From Chrysopilus asiliformis (lineage: Eukaryota; Arthropoda; Insecta; Diptera; Rhagionidae), in contig OZ035960.1 in assembly GCA_964034945.1 (NCBI GenBank), positions 103,470,733-103,534,732 on the forward strand: a stretch of 64,000 bases of DNA, given 5' to 3'. How positions within the stretch are numbered: the first letter of the stretch is position 1; every line of letters starts with the position of its first letter. The notes under the pieces were generated by a model. That model saw nothing but the letters and a program-made list of their open reading frames with translations. It was not told the DNA's origin and did no database searches. Shown one piece after another: positions 33,491 to 43,237 of the stretch. A program made the translations under genes and the position numbers.

Positions 33491-33660
33491 AAAAAAAATT
33501 TTTTTTATTTTTTTTTTATTTTGTTCTTTTTAGTCTTCGAATATATAGCTTTACATTTGAGATGTCCTTACAGGCTTTTTAACTTGAGAATCGTATTCAG
33601 CGAACCCCAGAACCCGCAGAATATATTTTTTCCCGGAACAATTGAGAAAAAGGATAATCA
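33491..33660 (+). repeat. Lead and first diverged Sat122 unit
   Basis: A T-rich stretch is followed by TTTTAGTCTTCGAATATATA, which also leads the 30.8-kb (antisense) and 6.2-kb arrays. One diverged unit follows, beginning TGTCCTTACAGGC at 33563. Confidence 0.75.
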
Positions 33661-34428
33661 CGTTATCCTTACAGGACATTCCGTTATCCTTACAGACTTT
33701 TTAATGACAGATTCGGATTCAGCGACCCCAAAAACCCCCAGGATAGATTTTTTTCCGGAAAATTTGGAGAAAAGGATAATCACGTTATCCTTACAGGACC
33801 TTCCGTTATCCTTACTGACTTTTTAATGACAGATTCGGATTCAGCGACCCCAAAAACCCCCAGAATAGATTTTTTTCCGAAAAATTTGGAGAAAAGGATA
33901 ATCCCGTTATCCTTACAGGACCTTCCGTTATCCTTACTGACTTTTTAATGACAGATTCGGATTCAGCGACCCCAAAAACCCCCAGGATAGATTTTTTTCC
34001 GAAAAATTTGGAGAAAAGGATAATCACGTTATCCTTACAGGACCTTCCGTTATCCTTACAGACTTTTTAATGACAGATTCGGATTCAGCGACCCCAAAAA
34101 CCCCCAGAATAGATTTTTTTCCGAAAAATTTGGAGAAAAGGATAATCACGTTATCCTTACAGGACCTTCCGTTATCCTTACAGACTTTTTAATGACAGAT
34201 TCGGATTCAGCGACCCCAAAAACCCCCAGAATAGATTTTTTTCCGGAAAATTTGGAGAAAAGGATAATCACGTTATCCTTACAGGACCTTCCGTTATCCT
34301 TACTGACTTTTTAATGACAGATTCGGATTCAGCGACCCCAAAAACCCCCAGAATAGATTTTTTTCCGGAAAATTTGGAGAAAAGGATAATCACGTTATCC
34401 TTACAGGACCTTCCGTTATCCTTACAAG
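33661..34428 (+). repeat. Sat122 tandem array, exact 122-bp period
   Basis: CGTTATCCTTACAGGAC starts at 33661, 33783, 33905, 34027, 34149, 34271 and 34393: six successive spacings of exactly 122 bp with no indel. Each unit has an internal near-repeat (GTTATCCTTAC twice, 22 bp apart), then GACAGATTCGGATTCAGCGA, a CCCCAAAAACCCCCAG block and GGAGAAAAGGATAA. Units differ by a few substitutions only. Confidence 0.97.
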
Positions 34429-34625
34429 GACGAAGTAGTGAAAATATTGTATTGTCATCGGACTTATATAAGTGTGCAAAATTTCAAGTCAATCGGACAA
34501 GTGGAAGTGGGTCAAAATTGGGTTGCAAGATTTGATCTGACAGACAAACAAACAGACAGACAGACACGAAGGCAAGCTAAATAAAAGCTTTTAATAAAAA
34601 AGAATAGAAATAGAACGAATATCGC
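34429..34625 (+). repeat. Sat122 composite tail
   Basis: GGACGAAGTAGTGAAAATAT, TCAAGTCAATCGGACAAGTG, GGGTCAAAATTGGGTTGCA, a short (CAGA)n and TAAATAAAAGCTTTTAAT. The last motif resembles the outer part of the FB arm. The same tail, inverted, flanks the 30.4-kb array. Confidence 0.75.
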
Positions 34626-34697
34626 TTTTTATAGAAATTCATTTGCTGATACTTGAACTAGACAAAATATATGAAATTAAATAATACTAGAAATAAT

Positions 34698-34825
34698 GGG
34701 TGATGTGAATAAAAAAATAGCTTTTGCTAAAACTGATGTTTTTTATCTAATGAAGTCTGTATGCAGTCTGCATTAGCTAAAAACATCAGTTTTAGCAAAA
34801 GCTATTTTTTTTATTCACATCACCC
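34698..34825. mobile_element. Palindromic MITE M6
   Basis: 128 bp, running from GGGTGATGTGAATAAAAAA to the complement ending CACATCACCC. Arms of about 50 bp are identical apart from one A in a run. Flanks are AAT on both sides (34695-7, 34826-8), a 3-bp duplication. No other copy is in the window. Confidence 0.88.
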
Positions 34826-35039
34826 AATGAATTTCGGCTAATAAAGACTTCGGTTTATGAATTTCTTTTGAGGACAAAATATGGTTAGGTTTTCAAAATA
34901 TGTCGTCCATAAAACACATTTCTTTTATAGTGTCAGCCAGAGCTTAGGGGAAGACCCTTTAATGCCCAAGCACAGCTCAGGATGGTAATACTTTTAAAGG
35001 GATGGTCTGCGATGGTGTGCCGTCGTCACCACGTAAACC
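34826..35039. other. Short unassigned spacer
   Basis: No feature seen. Confidence 0.3.
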
Positions 35040-35664
35040 CCATACAAAACGTAACAAAAGCTACAAAGTGGCAATCGTCAAATACTCTATATGAGGGCAG
35101 ACAAAATTTTTATGAAAAAAATCCATTTGCATGGGAGAGTGGGAAAGGATTGGTCCGATTCGATTTTGATGTATGGAATGGTTTTCTAAAATCATATTCC
35201 AAACACATTTCGACTTTATAAATTTTTCGATACTGTACGCCTTTATCGAGAAAATAGAAAAAAAGTTTTCAATTTGTATGGGGGAGGGGCAAGGAGGGGT
35301 CCAACTGGGTTTTGAAGTATGGATAAATTATGTAAAATTATATTTTAAACACATTTTACCTTAATAAATTTTTCCACAAGACTCACCGTTTTCGAGAAAA
35401 TTGTAAAAAACTGTTTCGTTTAATTGACGGAGGGGGAAGAAATGGTCCGATTTAGTCCAATCAATAAACCTTGCCGTTTATGAGAATCGCGACTATACAA
35501 ATTTTCAAGTCTCTAGGTCAATAGTTTCGAAAGTTATGGTATTCACGGATAGACAGACGGACAGATAGACGACCAGACAGACGGACAGACAGATGGACAG
35601 ACAGATGGACAGACAGATGGACAGACAGACTGAAAGACGGACAAATAGACAAACGGCCAGACAG

Positions 35665-35695
<31 letters not shown>

Positions 35696-35927
35696 GACAG
35701 ACAGACGGACAGACAGACGGACAGACAGACGGACAGACAGACGGACAGACAGACGGACAGACAGACGGACAGACAGACGGACAGACAGACGGACAGACAG
35801 ACGGACGCACATGCGGACATCAAAATCTTTTGTCATCCCCAACACCCTGGTGTAGCTCATTTTTGTGTTCGACCATTGGTTCGATGCGTTACTAACGGTA
35901 TACTCCTATATGATATATTATATAGAG
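35040..35927 (+). repeat. Rep-B copy with 12-bp minisatellite tail
   Basis: From AACAAAAGCTACAAAGTGGC to ACTAACGGTATACTCC, with three CCGTTTTCGAGAAAA-type blocks. The usual short GACAGACGGA tail is expanded to a minisatellite at 35677-35808. It is interrupted near its 3' end by the hAT element starting at 35928. Confidence 0.85.
35677..35808 (+). repeat. 12-bp minisatellite GACGGACAGACA
   Basis: About 11 near-perfect copies. Open frames made only of DGQT, VCPS or RLSV repeats on both strands are artefacts of it. Confidence 0.95.
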
Positions 35928-37607
35928 CAGGGCCGGCCAACCCAAATCATTCCACGGGCCAATCTGATGATTCATTTTTTTTGGCGGGCCGCACATGAAA
36001 AAATAAAATAACCGCCATTTCTTAGTAAAATTTTTCAAATAATATTTTATGTTGTTTTTTAACAGTCACTTGGTTTAAAAAAAAATTAGAACAAAATGCA
36101 AAAAGTTGAGCATAACCCCACGATTCCATTGGACTTTTAAAAATCATGATTTTTTCCCCCACTCCATATTTTGGCGAATAAAGAAATCAGCGTGTGGGCA
36201 TCTTCAGTCATGATTTTTCATATTTATCGTGTCTCCATAGCGTACTTAGAAATGTCAACGCGGAAAAAAAATTGCTTTTAGCCGCTATTCTTGTATAAAA
36301 AAAAATCCTGCTTTTCAGTAGCCGAAAAAATCATGACAGTAAGGAGATTTAAATCATGATGCAAGATTTTTTGAGTCTCCATTAGACTTTTTCGTGATTG
36401 GATTTAAATAAAATCTGGAAAAGAGTCTAATGGAGTCGTGGGGTAAGAAAAAAATATTTGCTAAAAATATATACATATATATAAATGGACTTATCTAAAT
36501 GTAAATGTATATATACGAGTAGTACTTATGTAAAATAAAACATAACAAAAGCTATAATTGCCAATCTGGCAATTATTGAAACCCCGTATGGTGATTTAAG
36601 TGAACGGCGAACAGTTATATCAAAATTCCACTTTGAAGTCAAACTGTCCAAGAAGATGTTTTAAAATTTATTCCAATCGGATTTTGAGGTATGGGAGTTT
36701 TATGTAGAATCATATCCTAAATAACTTTTGTTCTTGTACTTTTTAGATAAGAGGCACCGTTTTTGAGATATTCACAAAAAACGTTTTCATTTGTTATGGG
36801 GGGTACCCCCCTAATGGTCCGTTTTTGCCACAGATATCGAATTAGAATAGATATCGTGTTTTGCTATCTCAAATAGGCCACCGAAATGTCAAAATATTAT
36901 TATGGGGAAAGGAGATAAATATATCATGCTTCGTTTTGGAATATAGAATGTTTGTAGTTCACTTATTGAGGAATGCGGAGAATCAATGAAAATTTTATTA
37001 AAATGTGGAATGTTTGTAGTTCACTTAAAAGCTAAAATTCATTTTTAATTTGAAACTTGATAAAAGCACAGTTGGCAATTCTGGATTCATTTCACTATGG
37101 TATGCAAATAAATTTTAGGCTTATGAAAATAGAGAAAGCATTAGTGTTTTTGGCCCATTTCTTTATACGGGCTTTTCAAGTAAGGCGCATTCTATGGGAT
37201 ATATTTCTGTGGTTTTTGCCCATTAACGAACTTAGCCTCGCATTTTACGAAAAACCAATCTGCGTAAAATTTCAAGTCTGTAGCTCCGCGCCACAGACGG
37301 ACGGACATGCACAAATTAATTTATTTTATCATCCTAAACACATTGGCGTAATTCATTTTTGTGTTTAATGACGGGATCTTGGCGTTACAAACGATAAGGC
37401 AAAATTAATATACCATTTGGTTTCACCATACGGGTATAAAAATTAAATTGTAAAATTGCATATAAACTTTATGAGCAGTTTTAGTATTTTGTATTTTATT
37501 AGTTACATAATTTTTTTTTTTTTGAAAATTTCAAATCATTTGGCGGGCCGCATATTCAAACGTCTCGGGCCGCATGCGGCCCGCGGGCCGCGGGTTGGCC
37601 ACCGCTG
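35928..37607. mobile_element. hAT-like element 2 with Rep-C nested inside
   Basis: 1680 bp. Ends are CAGGGCCGGCCAACCC and GGGTTGGCCACCGCTG, with GGCGGGCCGCA/GGGCCGCATGCGGCCCGCG subterminal sequence. This is the classic hAT terminal motif. An exact 8-bp duplication ATATAGAG lies at 35920-35927 and 37608-37615. No intact transposase was seen. A Rep-C element fills 36540-37440. Confidence 0.92.
36540..37440 (+). repeat. Rep-C copy 1
   Basis: It begins ACAAAAGCTATAATTGCCAA, and GAAACCCCGTATGGTGA near the start is inverted relative to TTCACCATACGGGTATAAAA at the end. Interior: TTTTGAGATATTCACAAAAA, GGGGGGTACCCCCCTAATGG, TTTCAAGTCTGTAGCTCCGC and GACGGACGGACATGC. The 103-codon frame inside is not a gene. 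Confidence 0.8.
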
Positions 37608-37615
37608 ATATAGAG

Positions 37616-38399
37616 TATAACAATCGCGAGAAAGTTCTCTATAAACAGCTTAGTTTGACACCCTTATTCCAGACTGAAATCTCCCTATAAATAAAATGAA
37701 AGTATTTTTTGTAATTTCATTTTTCAAATATTTTTTCGTTTTTTTGATATCCTTGTGAGAATAACACAAATATTTTTAAGGTAACATTTCTCCCATTGTG
37801 TTTGCTTTTTTTTTCAAAATATGTAAATTTGTCGTGATTCTAATTGTCCAAAGTGGTTATTTTTTTTATTTAAATATTTAACGCTTTTATCTTAAAAACA
37901 TTTTTCTTTTCTAAGTAGATTGCAAATTTCCGGTCGTTAAGGAAACTGATAGCCGGAAAATGGAAATTAAACACTTCCAACTGTAAGCTAGACATCCAAT
38001 AAACAACAGCAATAAACAAACAATAATGTGTAATGAAAAGAGGTGGAAAATCACCTGAATACGAGGAACCATGCTAAATTCAATTTATAAATGAAGTAAA
38101 CTTTTCCTTATTCATGGTTGCTGTACGCTACGCTATCGAATTTATTTACTCTTACTGTAAGTTTCTTGTATTTTAAGCTTGAAGGGCTACTTTTTTAATT
38201 GGTTCCATACAGCTGGTGATTTGGTTCAGTCAATGTTAGTTTAGAATTGCTTAAAATCGAGAGTTAAATATGCTCTACACTACATAGTTGTAGTATTTAA
38301 AGCTTCCCAGCAGACCAAATGACTGTCTAGTGATTCTCTAGTGGTTCGCTGAAATTCACTTGGATGAACGAAATGTTCACTAGTGAAATCACGTACGAC
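37616..38399. other. Unassigned intergenic DNA
   Basis: No gene. CAGCAGACCAAATGACTG at 38310 is partly inverted to CTTGCTGGTCTGC at 40952; too distant and short to call an element. Confidence 0.4.
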
Positions 38400-38550
38400 T
38401 TATTATAGAGTTACCGCGCGCATAAGTTTCGAGAAATTTTCAAAAAACGATATTTTTAAAAAAGAATTGTGTGCGAGGTACCCGTTATAGTTATCGTTAC
38501 TTTTCCAAAAGTTGATAGAAAGTTACGGTTTTTGTAAAACCTTTTTTATA
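38400..38550 (+). repeat. Rep-D fragment (5' part)
   Basis: GCGCATAAGTTTCGAGAAAT and GTTACTTTTCCAAAAGTTGA, interrupted by the Rep-A copy that follows. Its 3' part resumes at about 38883. Confidence 0.7.
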
Positions 38551-38551
38551 A

Positions 38552-38882
38552 AGAACTAGCTTGCATACCCGTCGTTGCCGGGTAAATCTTTTTGTCTAAG
38601 TTTTAGAATACGAAGAAAACCGGAAAGAACTTAAAAACTTTTTAATGGGTCTATGTTGGGGCTGGACCCCCGACGAACATCTATGCCAAATTTCAGGCCA
38701 ATCGGTTCAGTAGTTTCCCCGCGAAAGAGGAACATAGCGCAAAAACTAAGTTTCGAAATCACTTTACCCCCTCCCCTTACTCAAAAAATTGCTGAACCGA
38801 TTGACTTTAAATTTGGCATGAATGGAGGCCGACCTGTGGTTGAGGGGTGAACCGCGAAGTGGTTCGGGGCGCAGCCCCTAGT
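38552..38882 (+). repeat. Rep-A copy ending in a GGGGCGCAGCCCC hairpin
   Basis: ACTAGCTTGCATACCCGTCG starts it. GTAGTTTCCCCGCGAAAGAG and CCCCTCCCCTTACTC follow. It then ends with GTGGTTCGGGGCGCAGCCCC and TAGT, unlike the TATATTAGTATGAT ends of other copies. It is inserted in Rep-D. Confidence 0.8.
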
Positions 38883-39029
38883 ATAAAATACGTAAAACGG
38901 ACGTAAAACCGACCGACTGGCCGAAAGACCGTCAGACAGATGCACGGACATAATTTTGTCTGAAACGAATTTCGTACTGATCAGAAATTTTATATCTGCT
39001 TCCGTTCTCGAGTCAGTCTCTGTCATGAA
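38883..39029 (+). repeat. Rep-D fragment (middle)
   Basis: GACCGTCAGACAGATGCACG, TTCGTACTGATCAGAAATTT and CTCGAGTCAGTCTCTGTCAT. It continues after the hAT insertion at 39805-39850. Confidence 0.75.
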
Positions 39030-39804
39030 CAGGGTTCCCCAAAAGTGAAAAGCGGAGTGTTGCTGATCGAAAAATAGTAGTGTCAGAGGGATTTCAGTAG
39101 TATCAACTTTTTTAACAGTCATTAAGAGTTTTATTGAGACAACACATTTTGAATGTTACCGTCTAATGTTTTATTGCATATCATATCAGTACATTTTTCT
39201 ATTAGTACAAAAAGAATTTTTTTTTTTTAAATTAAAATTAAAGGACGGAATTAAGTATTATATGTCCCTTTTGTTCAAGAATTGAGTGCGTTTAGTCAGT
39301 CACTTTTTCATAGACTGTGTTTACATTGGGATTCATTTTGAGTTCGCTTCATCTTCAGTCCCTAAACTTCATCAACAAAACTAAACGAAACAGGTCTCAA
39401 CAACCAGACTCAAACCGGTTTGCGATCGATAATTTTAAGTGAATCTAAACTTTGTTCGCTCTTTTTGGTTTCCCTCCCCACTGCGTCCCTCACCATCACT
39501 CACTTGGCCGGAGCGAATGACGTGTCGCCTCAAAATGAGTGCTGATGTAAACACAGTCATAGGGAATACCTAAAGTACTTAAATATTTTAGATAAAGAGT
39601 CTGAATGATTACATATACATATTTTTTTAATTTTCCCCAGATAAATGAACTTTTCAAATCTAGAAATTAACTTTCTTTTTAGCACGTTTTTTATAGGGCG
39701 AAAAAGGTAGTGTTTTGAGTTTTTCAGTAGTGTAAGTAGTGTTGGGACAAATTATCTCGAAATAGTAGTGTAAAACTACGATAGTAGTGTAAACGGGATC
39801 CCTG
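39030..39804. mobile_element. hAT-like element 3 with nested M5
   Basis: 775 bp. Ends are CAGGGTTCCC and GGGATCCCTG (one mismatch). An exact 8-bp duplication GTCATGAA lies at 39022-39029 and 39805-39812. Removing the element restores the Rep-D sequence found at 56530-56545. It carries an M5 element at 39314-39557 and no transposase. Confidence 0.92.
39314..39557. mobile_element. MITE M5a
   Basis: Ends ACTGTGTTTACAT and ATGTAAACACAGT, flanked by CATAG on both sides (39309-13, 39558-62), which suggests a 5-bp duplication. The interior, TTTTGGTTTCCCTCCCCACT and CTTGGCCGGAGCGAA, is the reverse complement of the M5 copy at 60557-60841. Confidence 0.8.
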
Positions 39805-39850
39805 GTCATGAATATAAAACTTTCCCTCTATATAGAAGGAGATAGTAACA
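39805..39850 (+). repeat. Rep-D fragment (3' end)
   Basis: ATATAAAACTTTCCCTCTAT followed by a decayed hairpin arm; the end of the thrice-split Rep-D copy. Confidence 0.65.
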
Positions 39851-40297
39851 ATTTTAATAAGTACGCTAATTTTGGTGTGCAATGTAGCAAATTTAAATCC
39901 ATCTTCTTAACTTAGAAAATTCCTGTTGCGACGTAAAACTGCTACCCCAAAAATACGTAAGACTGGAAATTTAAGTTTTTTATTGCGCGTAAAAAATAAA
40001 ACACTTCTAGAAAAGTGCATCGTATTATTTCTTACGTACAGAAAAAGAATAAAATTATTTGTCGTACCTATTTTTTTGGTCCTCAGTGTGAATTTTTCAA
40101 GAAATCCAAACTATCGAAAAGGCTTCACACACGCGAATCGCCGGCGATTCTCCTGAGTGTTCCGCCTCGGAGGAAAAAATTCAAATGGGTGCGAATCGTC
40201 TGAGATTTGCAAGCGAATCCACTATTAGTTTTTTGCTTCGCTAAAATGATTCGAATTGGCTTAGTTTTTATTTGTTTTTCTTTATTGTGGGGATTTA
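39851..40297. other. Unassigned spacer
   Basis: Open frames of 76 and 62 codons overlap here without recognisable similarity. CACGCGAATCGCCGGCGATT near 40130 is a small inverted repeat. Confidence 0.4.
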
Positions 40298-40553
40298 AGC
40301 TCGATCCAGACTACACGATGTACGGGGTGGGGTACGAGGTTGGCACGTACCCCGAACATCGAGTGTTTGGATGGGAAATTTGCACATGGTTTCACCTAGT
40401 GAGTAAAATCAGAAGCTGTTTGATTATCCTCGTACGTGGTAACCGCGTACACGAATGAGCAAAACCCTGTGCAGTGTGGATGCAGTTCCATGTACGAGGA
40501 AACCAAAAACCTCGTATCTCGTACCCCGTACATCGTGTAGTCTGGATCGAGCT
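40298..40553. mobile_element. MITE M3-related (AGCTCGATCCAGACTA), Harbinger-like
   Basis: 256 bp. AGCTCGATCCAGACTACACG and its exact complement are the ends, flanked by TTA on both sides (40295-7, 40554-6). Subterminal ATGTACGGGGTACGAG-type sequence is also inverted. The end pattern AGCYCRATYCAGACTA is shared with M3. Confidence 0.88.
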
Positions 40554-43237
40554 TTAAAAGCGAAGATTTAGTAAATCATTAGGGTGAATATTAGATGAAG
40601 ATTAAGTAAATGTTTAAAATGACTATTGTGAATTATTTTTTTCGTTTTGATGAACAAACAATGACTGTCAAGTAATTGCACCAACGATTCTCAGGAACAC
40701 CTTTGTGGCATCGCCACTAGCGAGTCATTCTAGAGAATCCTAGATTAATACACTTTATGGCTTTCTCAGCTTCGATTACCTGCATTTCCTTCTTCATATA
40801 CTTCCTATTCGCTCACTTTTGATAAACTGTTCCTTCACTGCAGTGAAGAAACATTTTTTACCGCACCGCTTGACTGCGTGTATCTTTTTCTTCCAATAAT
40901 TATGAACTGCTCACACAAGGTTCACTTGCACAGACTTCAGGTGAACATTTACTTGCTGGTCTGCAGGGTTTATCCTTAACTTACTTTCGAGTGCCCGAGA
41001 CAGTTCGTCCATCCTACTTATACACCTCGAACAACTTTCATGATGGGTTAATTGCACGCTATTCAAGAAATATCCTTTAAGTACGTACGACGGGTACCTA
41101 AGACTATTATTTTATTATTTTCTTCTTTATCACCTTAACAAATGAATGAAGATAGAAAACGAAATGGAATAAAAAAAATTGAATACTTCCGGGTCCTTAA
41201 AACTTTTGGCGTATACCTAATAAAAGTTCTCGTAATTCGCTTGTCTAGAAAAAATTATTTTGTAATTCTTAGGGTACTCTTAACTTTAAGCAGTATAGAA
41301 TAAGTTTCATAAAGAAAACCACAAACTCTTTGTGAAATATCTTAAATTTTTGATATGTATTTTGAAATTAAAAATTAACATAATAGGGGTATGCACAGGA
41401 GCTATTAAAGTAGCTAATACTTACTTTAAGTGACGAAATTCAGATTTTTTGACGTCCGCATAAGATTTCATGTTGAATCAACCATGGAATTTTGTCGGCG
41501 AGCTGATCAACAAAAGTTAAATTCAATTCAACTTTTTACGGCGACAAAGTTGGTCGGATTGATTGTGTACAGAAGCATAGGATACTAGGAGTTTAAAATA
41601 TGAAATGTCGCCGTAAATGTTGTGTCGGTCCAATTGTGTTTTGCGCTTAACCAGAAAGACGTTACCCCCTCCCCGCCTAAATTAAAAATATGCCTAAACC
41701 ACTGAAAAAAAAAAGTTTTAAAATGATTTTTTTCGTCCGGAGCATTCAGATGAAAATAATGAAACGGATAAAACACGTTTAATTTGTAATTCGTAAACCT
41801 CAGGTATAAGTATTTTCATCGACAAACCTATAAGCCCCCAACGTGGGGAGAAAAATTCACCTTGATACTAAATCCTTCAATTAGCATAGTCTAATGCTCC
41901 CTCTGGGGGAGTCACAAATTAGATTTCGTTTTGTAATTGAAAAACATTGAACTGAAATCTTCCGCATCATGCCATATTTACAATTTTCTGACATCTATTC
42001 ATTAATATTTAATGTTGACTAGGCTATCTATGCATGTTGGTGTAACTTTAACCTAGACGATGATGGCATTAATAAAACTCATCTTACCTTGTATCAACAC
42101 AAGGATATGCCATAGTTTAAAATGAGTTTTTAAAACAGCAGCGTTGACTGATGTAACGACGATGGTTGAATTGCACTTTGAGTTAGTGTACGCTTCATAG
42201 CCGTTAAGGTATTAGAAATGATTCCCATAACCTTTTACAGGAAACGACATTTGAAACGAACTGAAACTCATTGCCGTAACTCAAATACGAGTATACAGTA
42301 GGAGGATAACATTTTCAAGTTAAGGTAAGAAACGTCATTTCAGATTCTTATTACTTTTCTGAAATACGAATGTGAAGGTGTAGGTTATGTATTTCTTTGC
42401 AATTTACTACACCATTGTGATATGTTTGTCAGGTTATTCAACAGTGTGTATCTTTTGGGATTTGCTGTTTTTACTTGGAAGATACAGAGCATTGCACAGC
42501 AGTTATATTTCTCTTGTTTTGATACTCGTTTGGAGGGTTGAGGTAATTTCACGCTTTTTTCGATTTAATTAAGTGAGCGCTTAAAACAACGAAACGAAAC
42601 GACCCGAAAAAAATCATCACCCCACGACCTCCACTTGGTAACGAACGTCGTAACGTCACCAACAAGGAGAAAAAAACCCGACATTCGGAGCCGTACGGAA
42701 ACGGATAGAGGATATATACATGGCTAATATTACACGAACGCGAACGTATCTATTTTAAAAGCGAAGGAGCTTGAATTAAAACTTTTTCCATTAGCTTAAT
42801 TCGAATTACTTTGTGGAAATTAATTAGCAGCAAAAGTTTTTAATTTTAAACCGGAATTTTCTATCTTTCTACGGTTTGGCTGTTGTTTTTCTGTTCATTT
42901 CTTATTTTTCAAATACGATGGCCGCTTTTTCATCGTCAAGTGAGTTAATTATTTATATATATTTTTTTGTTGTTGTGTTGTTGTAAATGCTGATTTGATA
43001 TTTGAATTAATTTGGGAAAATTTTTACCCGCTTTTAATTGTGCCGCGGATGCCTTAAATTTACTGAAGAGAGAAATGAACTTTTAATATCCGTTTATGCT
43101 GAAATTAAGTCACAATTTTTCTTCTACACTGAGAAAATATATAGCTGAAAATATTTGTGGCAAGTAATTATAGCGGAAAACGCCATAAATTATAGGACAC
43201 TGATTTCAGCATAAAGTTCATACGACGGCGGGATTTT
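40554..43237. other. Unassigned intergenic DNA, one candidate first exon
   Basis: No long open frame. 42590-42730 is GC-richer (CGACCTCCACTTGGTAACGA). A short possible first coding exon is noted separately at 42918-42939. Confidence 0.4.
42918..42939 (+). CDS. Speculative first coding exon (M-A-A-F-S-S-S)
   Basis: ATGGCCGCTTTTTCATCGTC then AAGTGAGT: an ATG in good context (ATACGATGG) followed after 22 bp by a donor-like GTGAGT. It is preceded by a GC-richer, repeat-free 300 bp. If real, it would be the start of a plus-strand gene with a long first intron whose next exon I could not find. Very uncertain. Confidence 0.15.

Noticed and set aside
33661..34428. CRISPR-like regular spacing
   Set aside because: Whole 122-bp units are repeated with no unique spacers, and the context is eukaryotic; it is a satellite-type array.
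35505..35895. Overlapping frames of about 100 codons rich in VCPS, RLSV or DGQT repeats
   Set aside because: They arise on both strands from the 12-bp minisatellite, whose period is a multiple of three.
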